Assembly: GCA_002390705.1 (NCBI GenBank)
Contig: DGQA01000031.1
Span: 24,309-88,308 of the forward strand
Direction: 5' to 3'
Length of the DNA: 64,000 nt
Origin: Actinobacteria bacterium UBA4426
GTDB lineage: Bacteria > Actinomycetota > Actinomycetes > S36-B12
In this document: one piece after another, positions 8,882 through 17,620 of the stretch
Layout of the letters: every line of letters begins with the position of its first letter
Position numbering within the stretch: position 1 is the stretch's first letter
Notes under the pieces: generated by a model
What the model saw: only the letters and a program-made list of their open reading frames with translations
Databases searched by the model: none
What the model was told of the DNA's origin: nothing
Made by a program: the position numbers and the translations under genes

Positions 8882-9352
8882 TTAGAAGGGTGGTTCATCA
8901 AAGTTTGCAGCAGGTGCACCCGTTGCCCAGGGATCGTCAGCAGGGGCTGCCGATCCACCGCCGGAGCTAAATCCACCTTCGGAGCGTTGTACCCGAGTGA
9001 CCTTCGCTGTTGCATAGCGCAAAGCGGGACCGACATCTTCTACTTCAACTTCCATTACTGTTCGCTTTTCACCCTCTCGGGTTTCATAAGAACGCTGCTT
9101 TAATCTACCTGACACCATTACCCGAGTCCCCTTTGTGAGTGACTCAGCAACATTTTCTGCGTATTGACGCCACACGCTACATCGCAAGTAGGTCGGGTCC
9201 CCGTCTTTCCATTCATTCGTTGCTTTGTCCAAATAGCGTGAGTTGGTAGCAACAGTAAATGAAGCAACAGCGGCGCCGCTTGGGGTGAAGCGCAGTTCAG
9301 GATCGTTAGTCAAGTTCCCAATGACCGTCACACTGATATCACCGGCTGCCAT
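8882..9352 (-). CDS. ssb: Single-stranded DNA-binding protein
   Basis: A homotetrameric OB-fold protein that coats single-stranded DNA in replication and repair. Its 156 residues comprise an OB domain (about 1-115, with [19 protein letters not shown] and [22 protein letters not shown]), a Gly/Pro-rich linker and the acidic tip FDEPPF that recruits partner proteins. Its ATG overlaps the rpsF stop by one base (TAATG), so translation is coupled to rpsF. This is the standard position between rpsF and rpsR. Confidence 0.97.
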   Translation of the reverse strand: MAAGDISVTVIGNLTNDPELRFTPSGAAVASFTVATNSRYLDKATNEWKDGDPTYLRCSVWRQYAENVAESLTKGTRVMVSGRLKQRSYETREGEKRTVMEVEVEDVGPALRYATAKVTRVQRSEGGFSSGGGSAAPADDPWATGAPAANFDEPPF

Positions 9353-9660
9353 TAGGAAGCCTTAACGGGTGTGGACCAGTTGGGGCGAATCACCTTGGTG
9401 CGAACGACAGCTTCGTTCAGTGAGAGTTGGCGATCCAGTTCGGCCACTGCTTCTGGGGTCGAGGTCAACTCAATTACCGCGTAGTAGCCATCGGTCTTGT
9501 GGTTGATTTCGTAGGCGAAGCGGCGCTTGCCCCAGAAATCTACTTTCTCAACACTTCCACCATCAGCCTTGATTACATTCAGGAATGTATCGAGACTAGG
9601 GGCAATAGTTTTTTCTTCAAGTTCAGAGTCCAGAATGACCATGACTTCGTATTTACGCAT
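9352..9660 (-). CDS. rpsF: 30S ribosomal protein bS6
   Basis: A 30S platform protein that heterodimerises with bS18. The 102-residue sequence has the family pattern [25 protein letters not shown] and the C-terminal RTKVIRP. It is first in the rpsF-ssb-rpsR-rplI operon. The SD AGGAGG lies about 10 nt upstream of the ATG but can be paired by the leader (see 9666-9720), which suggests feedback by the S6:S18 complex. Confidence 0.97.
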   Translation of the reverse strand: MRKYEVMVILDSELEEKTIAPSLDTFLNVIKADGGSVEKVDFWGKRRFAYEINHKTDGYYAVIELTSTPEAVAELDRQLSLNEAVVRTKVIRPNWSTPVKAS

Positions 9661-9665
9661 GTATT

Positions 9666-9720
9666 AACCCACCTCCTTCGGACTAAACGGCCACGGCATT
9701 TCCGTGACAGGAGGATTAAT
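9666..9720 (-). promoter_or_regulatory. Candidate S6:S18 autoregulatory leader of rpsF
   Basis: In the rpsF leader, CCTCCT (9714-9709) can pair with the SD AGGAGG (9677-9672), enclosing an inner hairpin CACGG-AAATG-CCGTG (9706-9692) and CCG trinucleotides. This fits the known class of rpsF leaders that bind the S6:S18 dimer and block translation. The pairing is seen in the sequence; the assignment to that RNA family is inference without a covariance search. The rest of the gap up to xthA (to 9925) shows nothing clear. Confidence 0.5.
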
Positions 9721-9925
9721 GCCCTCTTAGAGTAGCCGCAACAGGCTCTAGTTCCACAAGGGGTCGCTATTCCATAATGCTGGCGAGATTCCTCATGGTC
9801 ACACACGCGATCTGAGAGCCGTAATTCTTGACTCCTGGTGTGGGTGCCAATGGGCGCTGAATCCAATTTTTGAAAGGGATTGCGTGTGTAAGGCTCAGGT
9901 CCACGTGAGGCAATAGGCTGACAGC

Positions 9926-10714
9926 GTGCGTATTGCAACCTGGAATGTGAACTCGGTGGGTGCCCGACTTGATCGGTTAGTGGAGTGGCTCCAGAGCGCT
10001 CAACCCGATGTGGTGGCGTTGCAAGAGTTGAAATGCACCGACGAGGCGTTCCCACACCTACCAATCCAAGCAGCGGGCTACGAAGCCGTCACCCACGGCA
10101 CCGGTCGTTGGAATGGTGTTGCGATTCTTTCTCGGGTTGGCGCAACCGACGTTGTTCGGGGTTTAGTTGGACAACCTGATTTCGACGGGGCTTCCGAGCC
10201 ACGGGCAATTGGAGCAACCTGCAATGGTGTGCGGGTCTGGAGTGTCTACTGCCCTAATGGTCGCGAACCAAGCCATGATCACTACAGGTACAAGTTGGAG
10301 TGGTTCACAGCGTTGAATGTGACCGCAAAATCAGAAATAGCCGACCATCCTGATCTACCGTTCGCTGTGATCGGTGACTACAACATCGCTCCGACTGACG
10401 AGGACGTGTGGGACATCGAAAAATTTGTTGATTCAACACATGTGACACTGGCGGAGCGTGCTGCACTGACCGACCTTGAAGCCATGGGCTTGATTGAGAC
10501 CGTGCCGCGATCCCTTAAGGGTGAACCGTACACATTCTGGGACTACCGCAATGGTTCCTTTCACCGTGGTTGGGGGATGCGGATTGACCTTGTCTATGGG
10601 AATCAGGTGTTCACGTCACTAGTGCAGGATTCATACGTCGATCGCGATGCACGTAAGGGAAAAGGCGCCTCCGATCATGCACCTGTTGTTGTCGATCTAG
10701 ATTTGTCCGTATGA
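9926..10714 (+). CDS. xthA: Exodeoxyribonuclease III (AP endonuclease)
   Basis: Repairs abasic sites and removes 3' blocks. The 262-residue endonuclease/exonuclease/phosphatase fold shows MRIATWNVNSVGARLDRL, the metal ligand E in LQELKC, VYCPNG, the GDYNIAPTDEDV motif, WGMRIDL and the C-terminal SDHAPVV (catalytic His). The start is a GTG at 9926. Its stop overlaps the ATG of the FemAB-like gene by 4 bp (ATGA), so the repair enzyme and the ligase gene share a transcript. The gene is divergent from rpsF. Confidence 0.95.
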   Translation: MRIATWNVNSVGARLDRLVEWLQSAQPDVVALQELKCTDEAFPHLPIQAAGYEAVTHGTGRWNGVAILSRVGATDVVRGLVGQPDFDGASEPRAIGATCNGVRVWSVYCPNGREPSHDHYRYKLEWFTALNVTAKSEIADHPDLPFAVIGDYNIAPTDEDVWDIEKFVDSTHVTLAERAALTDLEAMGLIETVPRSLKGEPYTFWDYRNGSFHRGWGMRIDLVYGNQVFTSLVQDSYVDRDARKGKGASDHAPVVVDLDLSV

Positions 10715-11826
10715 GTCGTGAAGTCCGGCGGATTAGTGTCGAGCAGCATTCAGGGTTCCTAAATGGTGTGATTGCTTCTGGAACCACTTCGGTTTCTTTT
10801 TTGCAATTACCCGAATGGGGTAATGTCAAAGTGGGGTGGCGACCAGAGTCGGTTGGTTGGTTTGAAGAATCCACACTTGTGGGCGTTGCATTGGTGTTGT
10901 ATCGCCCTATTCCAAAATTGCCGCAGCGTTCTTTGGCATACGTTCCCGAAGGTCCGGTTATTGATTGGGAAAGTGGCGATCTTTCTTCATGGTTGTCACC
11001 TTTGGTCTCGCACGTTAAGGGTCGTGGCGCGTTTCAATTAAAGATGGGCCCGCCCGTTGCCATCAAACAATGGGACGCGCAAACAATCAAGAGTGCAATC
11101 GGTGAAATCTCACTGCTTGGAGATGTTCCAAGTGATCGCAAATTCTCACTTGATGACTCGGTGATCAAGTCCATGCGTTCACTTGGATTCGTACAAGAGG
11201 AAAACGTTAGTGCTGGTTTCGGTGACGTACAACCACGTTATGTTTTTCAAGTACCACTTGCCGGTCGCAGTGAAGCCGAATTATTCGCCGGCTTCAACCA
11301 GCAGTGGCGACGTAATGTTCGCAAGGCTGAAAAGGCCGGTGTTGAAATTTCAATTGGCACGCGCGATGACCTGGCTGCCTTTCACCGGGTTTATGTTGAG
11401 ACAGCTTCGCGTGATGGTTTCACACCGCGAGGCTTGGTCTACTTCCAACGCATGTGGGATGCACTAAGTGATCATTTTACTTTGCATGTTGCGCGCCATG
11501 ACGGTCATGTTGCTGCTGCGACAATCATGATCACCGTTGGCGCGCATGCTTGGTACTCCTACGGTGCCTCCACTACCGCCGATCGTGATGTTCGTCCTTC
11601 GAATGCATTGCAGTGGTCCATGATCAAGGCAGCACGTGAATCGGGTTGTTCGGTATATGACCTGCGCGGTATTTCCAACACCTTGGACAGCTCAGATCAC
11701 CTCTTTGGCTTGGTGTCTTTCAAACTGGGTTCGGGTGGCTACGCCCAGGAATACGTCGGCGAGTGGGACTGTGTGATTCGTAAGTCTTGGGCTCGCGCTT
11801 TTTCGATCTACCAGCGGCGAGGCTAG
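10711..11826 (+). CDS. FemAB-like peptidyltransferase (lipid II amino acid ligase)
   Basis: 371 residues with the twin-GNAT FemAB fold. The first half has WGNVKVGWRPESVGWF and YVPEGPVIDW; the second has QWRRNVRKAEKAGVEI, a GNAT-like helix and HVAAATIMITVGAHAWYSYGAS, ending in YDLRGISN and FKLGSGGYAQEYVGEWD, which is typical of FemX/FemAB. These enzymes use aminoacyl-tRNA to add amino acids to the lipid II side chain for interpeptide bridges; the amino acid used here cannot be told. It overlaps xthA by 4 bp and is followed after 35 bp by an alanine-racemase-like gene, pointing to a cell-wall role. Confidence 0.85.
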   Translation: MSREVRRISVEQHSGFLNGVIASGTTSVSFLQLPEWGNVKVGWRPESVGWFEESTLVGVALVLYRPIPKLPQRSLAYVPEGPVIDWESGDLSSWLSPLVSHVKGRGAFQLKMGPPVAIKQWDAQTIKSAIGEISLLGDVPSDRKFSLDDSVIKSMRSLGFVQEENVSAGFGDVQPRYVFQVPLAGRSEAELFAGFNQQWRRNVRKAEKAGVEISIGTRDDLAAFHRVYVETASRDGFTPRGLVYFQRMWDALSDHFTLHVARHDGHVAAATIMITVGAHAWYSYGASTTADRDVRPSNALQWSMIKAARESGCSVYDLRGISNTLDSSDHLFGLVSFKLGSGGYAQEYVGEWDCVIRKSWARAFSIYQRRG

Positions 11827-11861
11827 GAGGCAGATTGCTGTGATCCTGACATGATTGACGA

Positions 11862-12995
11862 GTGTCTTTCACCCTCAACATAAATGGCGACCGATGGCGT
11901 ACTCACTTGCGCTCTGTTGTCAATGCAATCACTACCACCAGCGGCAGTTCACCCGTTCCGGTAGTCAAAGGAAATGGTTACGGAATTGGCCAAGAATTAC
12001 TCGGTGCAACCGCCATGGAACTTGGTGCTGACACAATCGCGGTGGGAACCGTGTTTGAAATCGAGTCGGTTGTCAGTGTCACTCAAGGTGACATTGTCGT
12101 GCTTCAACCATTTGATTCACGTGACGCCGGAGCCGCCGCTAAATGGTGGGAAATCAGCAAGAAGTTTTATTCCGGTCGCATTATTCGCACCGTCGCAACT
12201 CTTGAGGCGCTTAATGAACTAATCACCGGATCTAGTGGTGTCCGCGTGATCATTGAGGCCCGCAGCTCTATGGTTCGTTTTGGTTTGACAGAACCCGAAC
12301 TTATTGGCGTCCTGGGAAACGCCGATATTCGAGCCGCGCTTGCGACCGGGCAATTTTTTATTGAAGGAATTTCAGTCCACCTGCCCATTGAGCGCTCAGC
12401 CCCTGATTCACATGCCGTTGAAGTCATGCGATGGGCTGGGTTGTGGGAAGCGGAGACTGCGGTTTGGGAGGGCCACTCGCCCCCAGCTCCTGTGATATGG
12501 GTTTCCCATTGCAGTGACGCCGAACTTTCAACTATCCGCCAGAGTGTGAGCGAGTTGATCGTTCGAATGCGCGTTGGAACTCGACTATGGCTTGGTGATC
12601 GCTCGACACTTTCTGCGTCGGGCACCGTGTTAGCTGTGCACCCACTTTCTGAAGGTGTGAAGGTCGGCTACCGTCAACGAAAATCCGGAAAAAATGCCAC
12701 ATTGGTTGTGGTGAGTGGAGGTACCGCCAACGGGATTGGTTTGAGTGCACCTTCCCCCACTACATCCTTGCGCCAACGAGTTACTTCATTTGGAGTCGGT
12801 GCACTCGATGCGGCCGGAAGATCGATGTCTCCATTTAGTCTGGGAGGGAAGCAAAGGTGGTTCGCCGAACCCCCACACCAACATGTTTCGATGCTCTGGA
12901 TGAACAGCGAATCTGTCCTACCGGAGGTTGGGTCTCAGGTCAGCGCCGAGGTTCGATTTACAACCTCACGTTTTGACGCTGTCTTTATTGACTGA
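11862..12995 (+). CDS. Alanine-racemase-like PLP (fold type III) protein
   Basis: The N-terminal barrel carries PVPVVKGNGYGIG, in which K36 matches the PLP lysine of alanine racemase (VVKANAYGHG). A SVHLPIE segment and MRVGTRLWLG follow. In the C-terminal domain Y270 (VKVGYRQ) aligns with the second catalytic tyrosine, but the usual GYADG becomes GGTANG. This makes it a divergent racemase relative rather than a clear Alr. The start is a GTG at 11862, 35 bp after the FemAB-like gene. Its 3' end overlaps the convergent GT87 gene by 61 bp. It could supply or sense a D- or L-amino acid for the bridge reaction; that is inference. Confidence 0.72.
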   Translation: MSFTLNINGDRWRTHLRSVVNAITTTSGSSPVPVVKGNGYGIGQELLGATAMELGADTIAVGTVFEIESVVSVTQGDIVVLQPFDSRDAGAAAKWWEISKKFYSGRIIRTVATLEALNELITGSSGVRVIIEARSSMVRFGLTEPELIGVLGNADIRAALATGQFFIEGISVHLPIERSAPDSHAVEVMRWAGLWEAETAVWEGHSPPAPVIWVSHCSDAELSTIRQSVSELIVRMRVGTRLWLGDRSTLSASGTVLAVHPLSEGVKVGYRQRKSGKNATLVVVSGGTANGIGLSAPSPTTSLRQRVTSFGVGALDAAGRSMSPFSLGGKQRWFAEPPHQHVSMLWMNSESVLPEVGSQVSAEVRFTTSRFDAVFID

Positions 12996-14272
12996 TCATT
13001 CCGGGAGGAAATGTCGAAAACAATCCATATTGCAAAGTACACAGTTACCCCAATGTGCACGAAGGTTGCTGCGGCATATAACTCTGGCGTAAGAGTTCTC
13101 GCATCATCGATTCCGTAGCCAGCCAGGAACCACCAGATCGCTGCGAAGTAGATAGCTTCGCCGAACTGCCAGATCAGAAAGTCCCGCCAATTTGGTCGGG
13201 CCAAGACGGCAAGTGGAACAAGCCAAAGAACGTATTGCGGCGAATAAACCTTGTTTGTGATTACAAAAGCCGCAAGAATGAGGAATGAAACCTGCGCAAT
13301 TGTTGGAACAGTAGGCGCTTTCCTCACCAAAATCGCTATCGCTAACAGCAAAATCGTAAATATTGCGGTCGAAGCAAAATTGAGCAGGTTCTCGGGAACT
13401 GTTGGCAACCCAATTTGGGTGATGGCGTACCAGAAAGATCCGAAGTCAATTGCTCGATTGAAATTGAATGTATAGAAAGCCGCCCAGCCTTCAAAGTGTG
13501 CGATTGCGAACGGGATGTTAATCGCAAGGAAGGTCCCAATTGCCGTCACAATCATGATCAGTGTGGGTCGCCAAGATGCTGTTCGCCACGCTAAAAACAC
13601 GAAAGCTACCAGTAAGAAAACCGGATAAAATTTGCAGACAATCGCTAGGCCGAGGAAAACACCCGTGAGAAAGGCTTTGTCTTTGGACCATGCCAAAAAT
13701 GCAAGCGCAACCAGAGCAATCGGGACGAGGTCCCAGTTGATTGTTGACGCAAGGATCATGGTGGGTGCAAAAACCACCATCGCTGCCCGCCACGGATATC
13801 TTGGTTGGGTTAACGCGGTTGCAATTACTGTGATCACAAATGGAATAAACAACAACACGATATTTACATCAAAAAATGCTCGGTAGCCGTCGGGGTAAAA
13901 TGAAGTGACCCACCCGGTGAGGACGGCGGCGATATATATAAATATTCCAGTACCCACTGGATACTCCAGATAGATACCGTTTGACCCGGCTTGAAGATAA
14001 GGAAAGATACCCTCGATAAACCCGCGGTCAGCGTAAAGAGCGGGTATGTCGGAGTAGCACAGGTGCATGTATCGCTGCGGATCTATCCAACCGTCCATAA
14101 CACATGAAAAGTCGAGTAAATAGCCAAATGAATAGGTGACGGCCGCCAAAAAAATCAACACGTAGAGTGGTGGTAAAAGTGTGTAGCCTCGATTCGCGAG
14201 CTGACCAAATGGCCCGCCCACACGTTCAGAGATTTTTGAGTCGCTCACGGGTGAATTATGGTCTGCCTTCAT
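12935..14272 (-). CDS. GT87/DUF2029-type membrane glycosyltransferase
   Basis: A polytopic membrane protein of about 445 residues with 10-12 hydrophobic segments. It has the GT87 outline seen in actinobacterial polyprenyl-phosphate mannosyltransferases: a first outside loop with acidic residues (YSDIPALYADRGFIEGIFPY and EYPVGTG), FLGLAIVCKFYPVFLL and NKVYSPQYVLWLVPL. A homologue in M. tuberculosis lies next to ponA1 as here. The ATG at 14272 overlaps the PBP stop by 17 bp; a GTG at 14248 is an alternative. The 3' end overlaps the racemase-like gene by 61 bp on the opposite strand. The acceptor is unknown. Confidence 0.8.
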   Translation of the reverse strand: MKADHNSPVSDSKISERVGGPFGQLANRGYTLLPPLYVLIFLAAVTYSFGYLLDFSCVMDGWIDPQRYMHLCYSDIPALYADRGFIEGIFPYLQAGSNGIYLEYPVGTGIFIYIAAVLTGWVTSFYPDGYRAFFDVNIVLLFIPFVITVIATALTQPRYPWRAAMVVFAPTMILASTINWDLVPIALVALAFLAWSKDKAFLTGVFLGLAIVCKFYPVFLLVAFVFLAWRTASWRPTLIMIVTAIGTFLAINIPFAIAHFEGWAAFYTFNFNRAIDFGSFWYAITQIGLPTVPENLLNFASTAIFTILLLAIAILVRKAPTVPTIAQVSFLILAAFVITNKVYSPQYVLWLVPLAVLARPNWRDFLIWQFGEAIYFAAIWWFLAGYGIDDARTLTPELYAAATFVHIGVTVYFAIWIVFDISSRNDQSIKTASKREVVNRTSALT

Positions 14273-16412
14273 CAATCGGTTGATCTGTCGGAGCCGGTTC
14301 GGGGCCAAACTCGTTTATCGGCTGCTCGACCGGTGCTGGATCTACCGCTGCCGGGTCAGATTCGGTGTTTTCGGGACCAAACTCGTTCACAACTTCAGGG
14401 ATTGGACAGCCGAGAGGGATCTCTTCAAGATCTGTCTCAATAAAGTCTGGGCAGTCAATCGGCGACAGTGCTTCATCCGGTGGTGCTTGGAAGTTAACCA
14501 CCGGCTGTTTTTTGAGTGAGCCCCTCATGAACGCGGTCCAGATTGCGGCCGGAAAAGAGCCACCGGTGACAGTGCCTAATCCACCGGTCCCCGACATTGA
14601 GATTGGCATGCCACTTGAGTCCTCTTTCGCCATGAGGACAGCTGCGGAGATTTGTGGTGTGTATCCGGCAAACCAAGCACTCTTGTTGTCGTCAGTCGTT
14701 CCGGTCTTAGCTGCTGCTGGACGATCAAGGGCGAGAGCGGCTTTAGCCGTCCCACTTGTGACAACTTTGTTCAAACTGTAATTCACTGTATTAGCAACTT
14801 CGGTACTAAACGCTGTAGTGAGTAATGGCTCGTATTGATAAATCAATCCACCATTGGGACCGAAAACTTGCTTAATGAATGTGGTAGTGCTTCGAACCCC
14901 TTCGTTGGCAAATGTCGCATACGCATTTGCCATGTCTAAGCCGGATGGTGATCCGGTCCCCAGAACAAATGTCAGGTCAGGTGATTCAAGGTTGAGACCG
15001 GGAGTTGTCTCTGGGATGCCTGCGGCAAGTGCTGCGTCCGCGACATTACGGACTCCTATTTCGGAGGTGAGTTCAACGTAGGCAGAGTTGATGCTTAGTT
15101 CGGTTGCTTGTAATAGAGACACCACACCGTAGGAATTATCTCCATAGTTATTTAAGGTGTAATCATTTACAGTTGCTGGGGAGTTTCCATTCCAAAGTGA
15201 ATTTAGAGGTAAGCCCTGCTCGAGCGCTGATGCGAGTGCGAATGGTTTGAATGTGGAACCTGCCTGAGCGAACTGTCGCGTTGCGTTATTGATTTGATCG
15301 GTGATGAAGTCCGTACCGCCGTACATAGCGAGCACCTCACCGCTACCAGGCCTTACCGCCGCGAGTCCGATTCGTAATCCTTGTGTCCCTGAAGTTGGTC
15401 CTTGATTTTTTACCGCGCGCTGTGCGGAGCGTTGAGCCTTACGGTTAAAAGAACTTACAATTTTCAGACCACCTCGTTGAATTTCCGTTTCCGTATAGCC
15501 TTGGGCCAACAACTGTTGCTCAACAGCAGTGAGTAGGAATCCGACCTGACCCCCAAGTCGATCTTTTTGTTTGAAAGGAATAATCTCAGGAAAAATTGCC
15601 GCATCACGTTGAGCCTGGGTGATGTCCCCCAATACCGACATGGAGTCCAGGACGTAGGACCACCGTGCTTTGAGACCACTGAGATTGTCTTCGGGGTTGA
15701 GACCGGATGGTGATTTGATTACTGATGCGAGCACAGCTCCTTCTATGTAATCAAGTTCATTGACTGACTTGTTAAAGTATGCGACCGCAGCTGCTTCGAT
15801 TCCATTTGCATTTCTACCGAAGTAAATCGTGTTGAGGTAGTCCTGAAGAATTTGTTCTTTGGAGATTACTGTTTCCAATTTGAAGGCAAGCAGTGCTTCA
15901 TTTATTTTCCGCTTCCAAGTACGGTCTTGGGTAAGGAAAGCGATCTTGGCGTACTGTTGGGTGATTGTGGACCCACCTTGGGTGCTGCCCCCGGTCAAGT
16001 TATTGAGTGCAGCGCGGGCGATACCAATCGGTGAAATTCCACCGTGGTTATAAAAGTCTCGGTCTTCAGCTGCAAGGACCGCTTGTTGTATGTCCTCCGG
16101 AATGTCCGATAGGAGGACTGACCGCCGAGTGGACTCACCCAGTCGCCCGATTTCATTTGACCCGCCTGAGTAATAGACCACTGTGGCTTCGCTTGTGGCC
16201 AGGTCATTCGGACTTGGTACTTCGGTGCGTGCCAAGACAACGGCTAAAAATGTTGCGCCAATGGCCGTAAGGAAGATCAATGTCCACAAGATCCGCCGAA
16301 GCCAGCGACGGCGCCACAAAGGCGCGCGCTGCTCGCTTGATGTGCTCCGCTTAGTCGGCTTCTTTATTGCCGTCTTCTTACTCGCGGAGCCCTTCTGTGT
16401 AGGGGAGCTCAC
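14256..16412 (-). CDS. ponA: Bifunctional class A penicillin-binding protein (PonA)
   Basis: A 718-residue type II membrane enzyme that polymerises and cross-links peptidoglycan. After a basic cytosolic tail and one membrane segment (about 40-61) comes the GT51 glycosyltransferase domain with the catalytic E116 in EDRDF and GGSTITQQ. The transpeptidase domain follows with STFK (S386), SIN (440-442) and KTGTTDD. The last 60 or so residues are an acidic Pro-rich tail with two NEFGPE copies. The start is a GTG at 16412. It is 43 bp downstream of the DUF5318 gene and overlaps the GT87 gene, matching the Rv0049-ponA1-Rv0051 order of mycobacteria. Confidence 0.95.
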   Translation of the reverse strand: MSSPTQKGSASKKTAIKKPTKRSTSSEQRAPLWRRRWLRRILWTLIFLTAIGATFLAVVLARTEVPSPNDLATSEATVVYYSGGSNEIGRLGESTRRSVLLSDIPEDIQQAVLAAEDRDFYNHGGISPIGIARAALNNLTGGSTQGGSTITQQYAKIAFLTQDRTWKRKINEALLAFKLETVISKEQILQDYLNTIYFGRNANGIEAAAVAYFNKSVNELDYIEGAVLASVIKSPSGLNPEDNLSGLKARWSYVLDSMSVLGDITQAQRDAAIFPEIIPFKQKDRLGGQVGFLLTAVEQQLLAQGYTETEIQRGGLKIVSSFNRKAQRSAQRAVKNQGPTSGTQGLRIGLAAVRPGSGEVLAMYGGTDFITDQINNATRQFAQAGSTFKPFALASALEQGLPLNSLWNGNSPATVNDYTLNNYGDNSYGVVSLLQATELSINSAYVELTSEIGVRNVADAALAAGIPETTPGLNLESPDLTFVLGTGSPSGLDMANAYATFANEGVRSTTTFIKQVFGPNGGLIYQYEPLLTTAFSTEVANTVNYSLNKVVTSGTAKAALALDRPAAAKTGTTDDNKSAWFAGYTPQISAAVLMAKEDSSGMPISMSGTGGLGTVTGGSFPAAIWTAFMRGSLKKQPVVNFQAPPDEALSPIDCPDFIETDLEEIPLGCPIPEVVNEFGPENTESDPAAVDPAPVEQPINEFGPEPAPTDQPIDEGRP

Positions 16413-16455
16413 TTGTGTCCTATCGGGGAAGGGGACAGCTTCGGTCTACCAGGTC

Positions 16456-16992
16456 CTAGTCCAACAGATCTTCTGCTGGAATAGACGGCACGGCGCGCCG
16501 TGGAGTTCCATCTCCGAGTGAAAATTTTCGGAGAAGGTAGTTCCAATGGCAGTCGGGACACACTTCTACAACGTACACACGAAACTCACCAAATTTGTTG
16601 CACATGCCGGGTAATTCGCTGGCTTTGCGGATTCTTCCGGCATAGGGTCCAAGTTCATCACCGTAGATGTAGTTCAATTCCACAAGTTTTTTTCCCTTGC
16701 AGGCTGGGCAGTTGCCCGTTGCTTTCTCTCCATGGAACTTTGCGGCCTTGAGGAGATAGGGGTCCGCTTCGCAAAAATCGCTGCTCAGAGCACCACCACG
16801 ATGCAGATTTGTAATATCTGCGGCCCGGGAAAGTCCATAATCCACCACATTGCGTGGTTTTTTTGGGTCAGAGACTGGTTCAGGTGATGGTAAAGGCCCC
16901 CGTTTGGGTATTTTCTTGCTCGAATCGCCACGGGCAACTCGACCACGGACACTTTCCCTGCGCATCTGGGCCATGGTTGAGTGTAAACCCAT
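16456..16992 (-). CDS. DUF5318 family zinc-ribbon-like protein
   Basis: 178 residues; the family is restricted to actinobacteria and nearly always lies just upstream of ponA, as here. Cysteine pairs CPAC (about 113-116) and CPDCHWN (about 158), with a further Cys in GMCNKFGEFRVYVVEVC between them, suggest a zinc ribbon. The N-terminus is basic and Pro-rich. The ATG at 16992 is used; the second Met (MAQMRRES, 16974) is an equally possible start. The function is unknown; co-transcription with ponA suggests a link to peptidoglycan synthesis. Confidence 0.85.
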   Translation of the reverse strand: MGLHSTMAQMRRESVRGRVARGDSSKKIPKRGPLPSPEPVSDPKKPRNVVDYGLSRAADITNLHRGGALSSDFCEADPYLLKAAKFHGEKATGNCPACKGKKLVELNYIYGDELGPYAGRIRKASELPGMCNKFGEFRVYVVEVCPDCHWNYLLRKFSLGDGTPRRAVPSIPAEDLLD

Positions 16993-17020
16993 TGAACACT
17001 TCGGGGTAACCGCACATTAG

Positions 17021-17039
17021 ATATATCGATCCGATATAT
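17021..17039. promoter_or_regulatory. Palindromic operator for the PadR regulator
   Basis: A perfect inverted repeat ATATATCG-ATC-CGATATAT lies 8 bp before the PadR ATG and 28 bp before the DUF5318 ATG, in a 55-bp divergent intergenic region. PadR-family repressors commonly bind such AT-rich dyads and repress their own gene. Autoregulation, and control of ino1 or ponA from this site, is inferred. A TATATT at 17035-17040 could serve as a -10 for a nearly leaderless PadR mRNA. Confidence 0.6.
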
Positions 17040-17047
17040 TGCGCTAC

Positions 17048-17617
17048 ATGAGTAGCCGCCGCGACGTGTTGAGTTTTGCCATCCTTGGTGTACTCGGCGA
17101 TGGCCCCCAGCATGGTTATGAATTACGGAAAAGCTTGACCACCATCCTCGGCCCGTTTCGGGCACTTTCTTATGGCTCTCTGTATCCCGCTCTCAAGCGA
17201 ATGTATACCGCGAGATTAATTGAAGAGGAATCACTGACTCCCGCCACGCAAAGTAACGCGCCAGTACTTTCCGGCAAACGTGCCCGAATCGTGTATGCCA
17301 TCACAGCTGAAGGTAAAGAGGTTTTTGGTGAATGGGCAAATAAGCCTGGACCTGAAGCGTGGGAAGACGAAGGATTCGCCGCGCACCTTGCTTTCTTTTC
17401 TGCAACCGAAGCACGCACCCGGCTTCGCATCCTTGAAGGTCGCCGCTCGCGCCTTGAAGAACGGGTAGATGTATTACGTGACTCGCTCACCCGTAGTAAA
17501 GAGCGGGTTGACGCCTACACACTTCAACTACAGCAACATGGACTTGAAGGAGCTGAGCGCGAAGTGCGTTGGCTTACCGAATTAATTGATCAAGAGAAAG
17601 TAACCCAGGAGAGGTAA
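17048..17617 (+). CDS. PadR-family transcriptional regulator
   Basis: A 189-residue winged-helix regulator. The N-terminal PadR domain (about 1-85) shows LSFAILGVLGDGPQHGYELRK, LSYGSLYPALKRM and VYAITAEGKEVF, and is followed by a helical Vir-like C-terminal domain ending in a coiled coil used for dimerisation. The ATG at 17048 is preferred to the upstream TTG at 17039, which lies in the operator. Only 3 bp separate it from ino1, as for Rv0047c-Rv0046c in M. tuberculosis, so it probably controls inositol synthesis together with its own expression. Confidence 0.9.
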   Translation: MSSRRDVLSFAILGVLGDGPQHGYELRKSLTTILGPFRALSYGSLYPALKRMYTARLIEEESLTPATQSNAPVLSGKRARIVYAITAEGKEVFGEWANKPGPEAWEDEGFAAHLAFFSATEARTRLRILEGRRSRLEERVDVLRDSLTRSKERVDAYTLQLQQHGLEGAEREVRWLTELIDQEKVTQER

Positions 17618-17620
17618 GAA

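Noticed and set aside
9579..10064. A 161-codon minus-strand frame across rpsF and xthA
   Set aside because: It overlaps two certain genes and the rpsF leader; its composition is that of a shadow frame.
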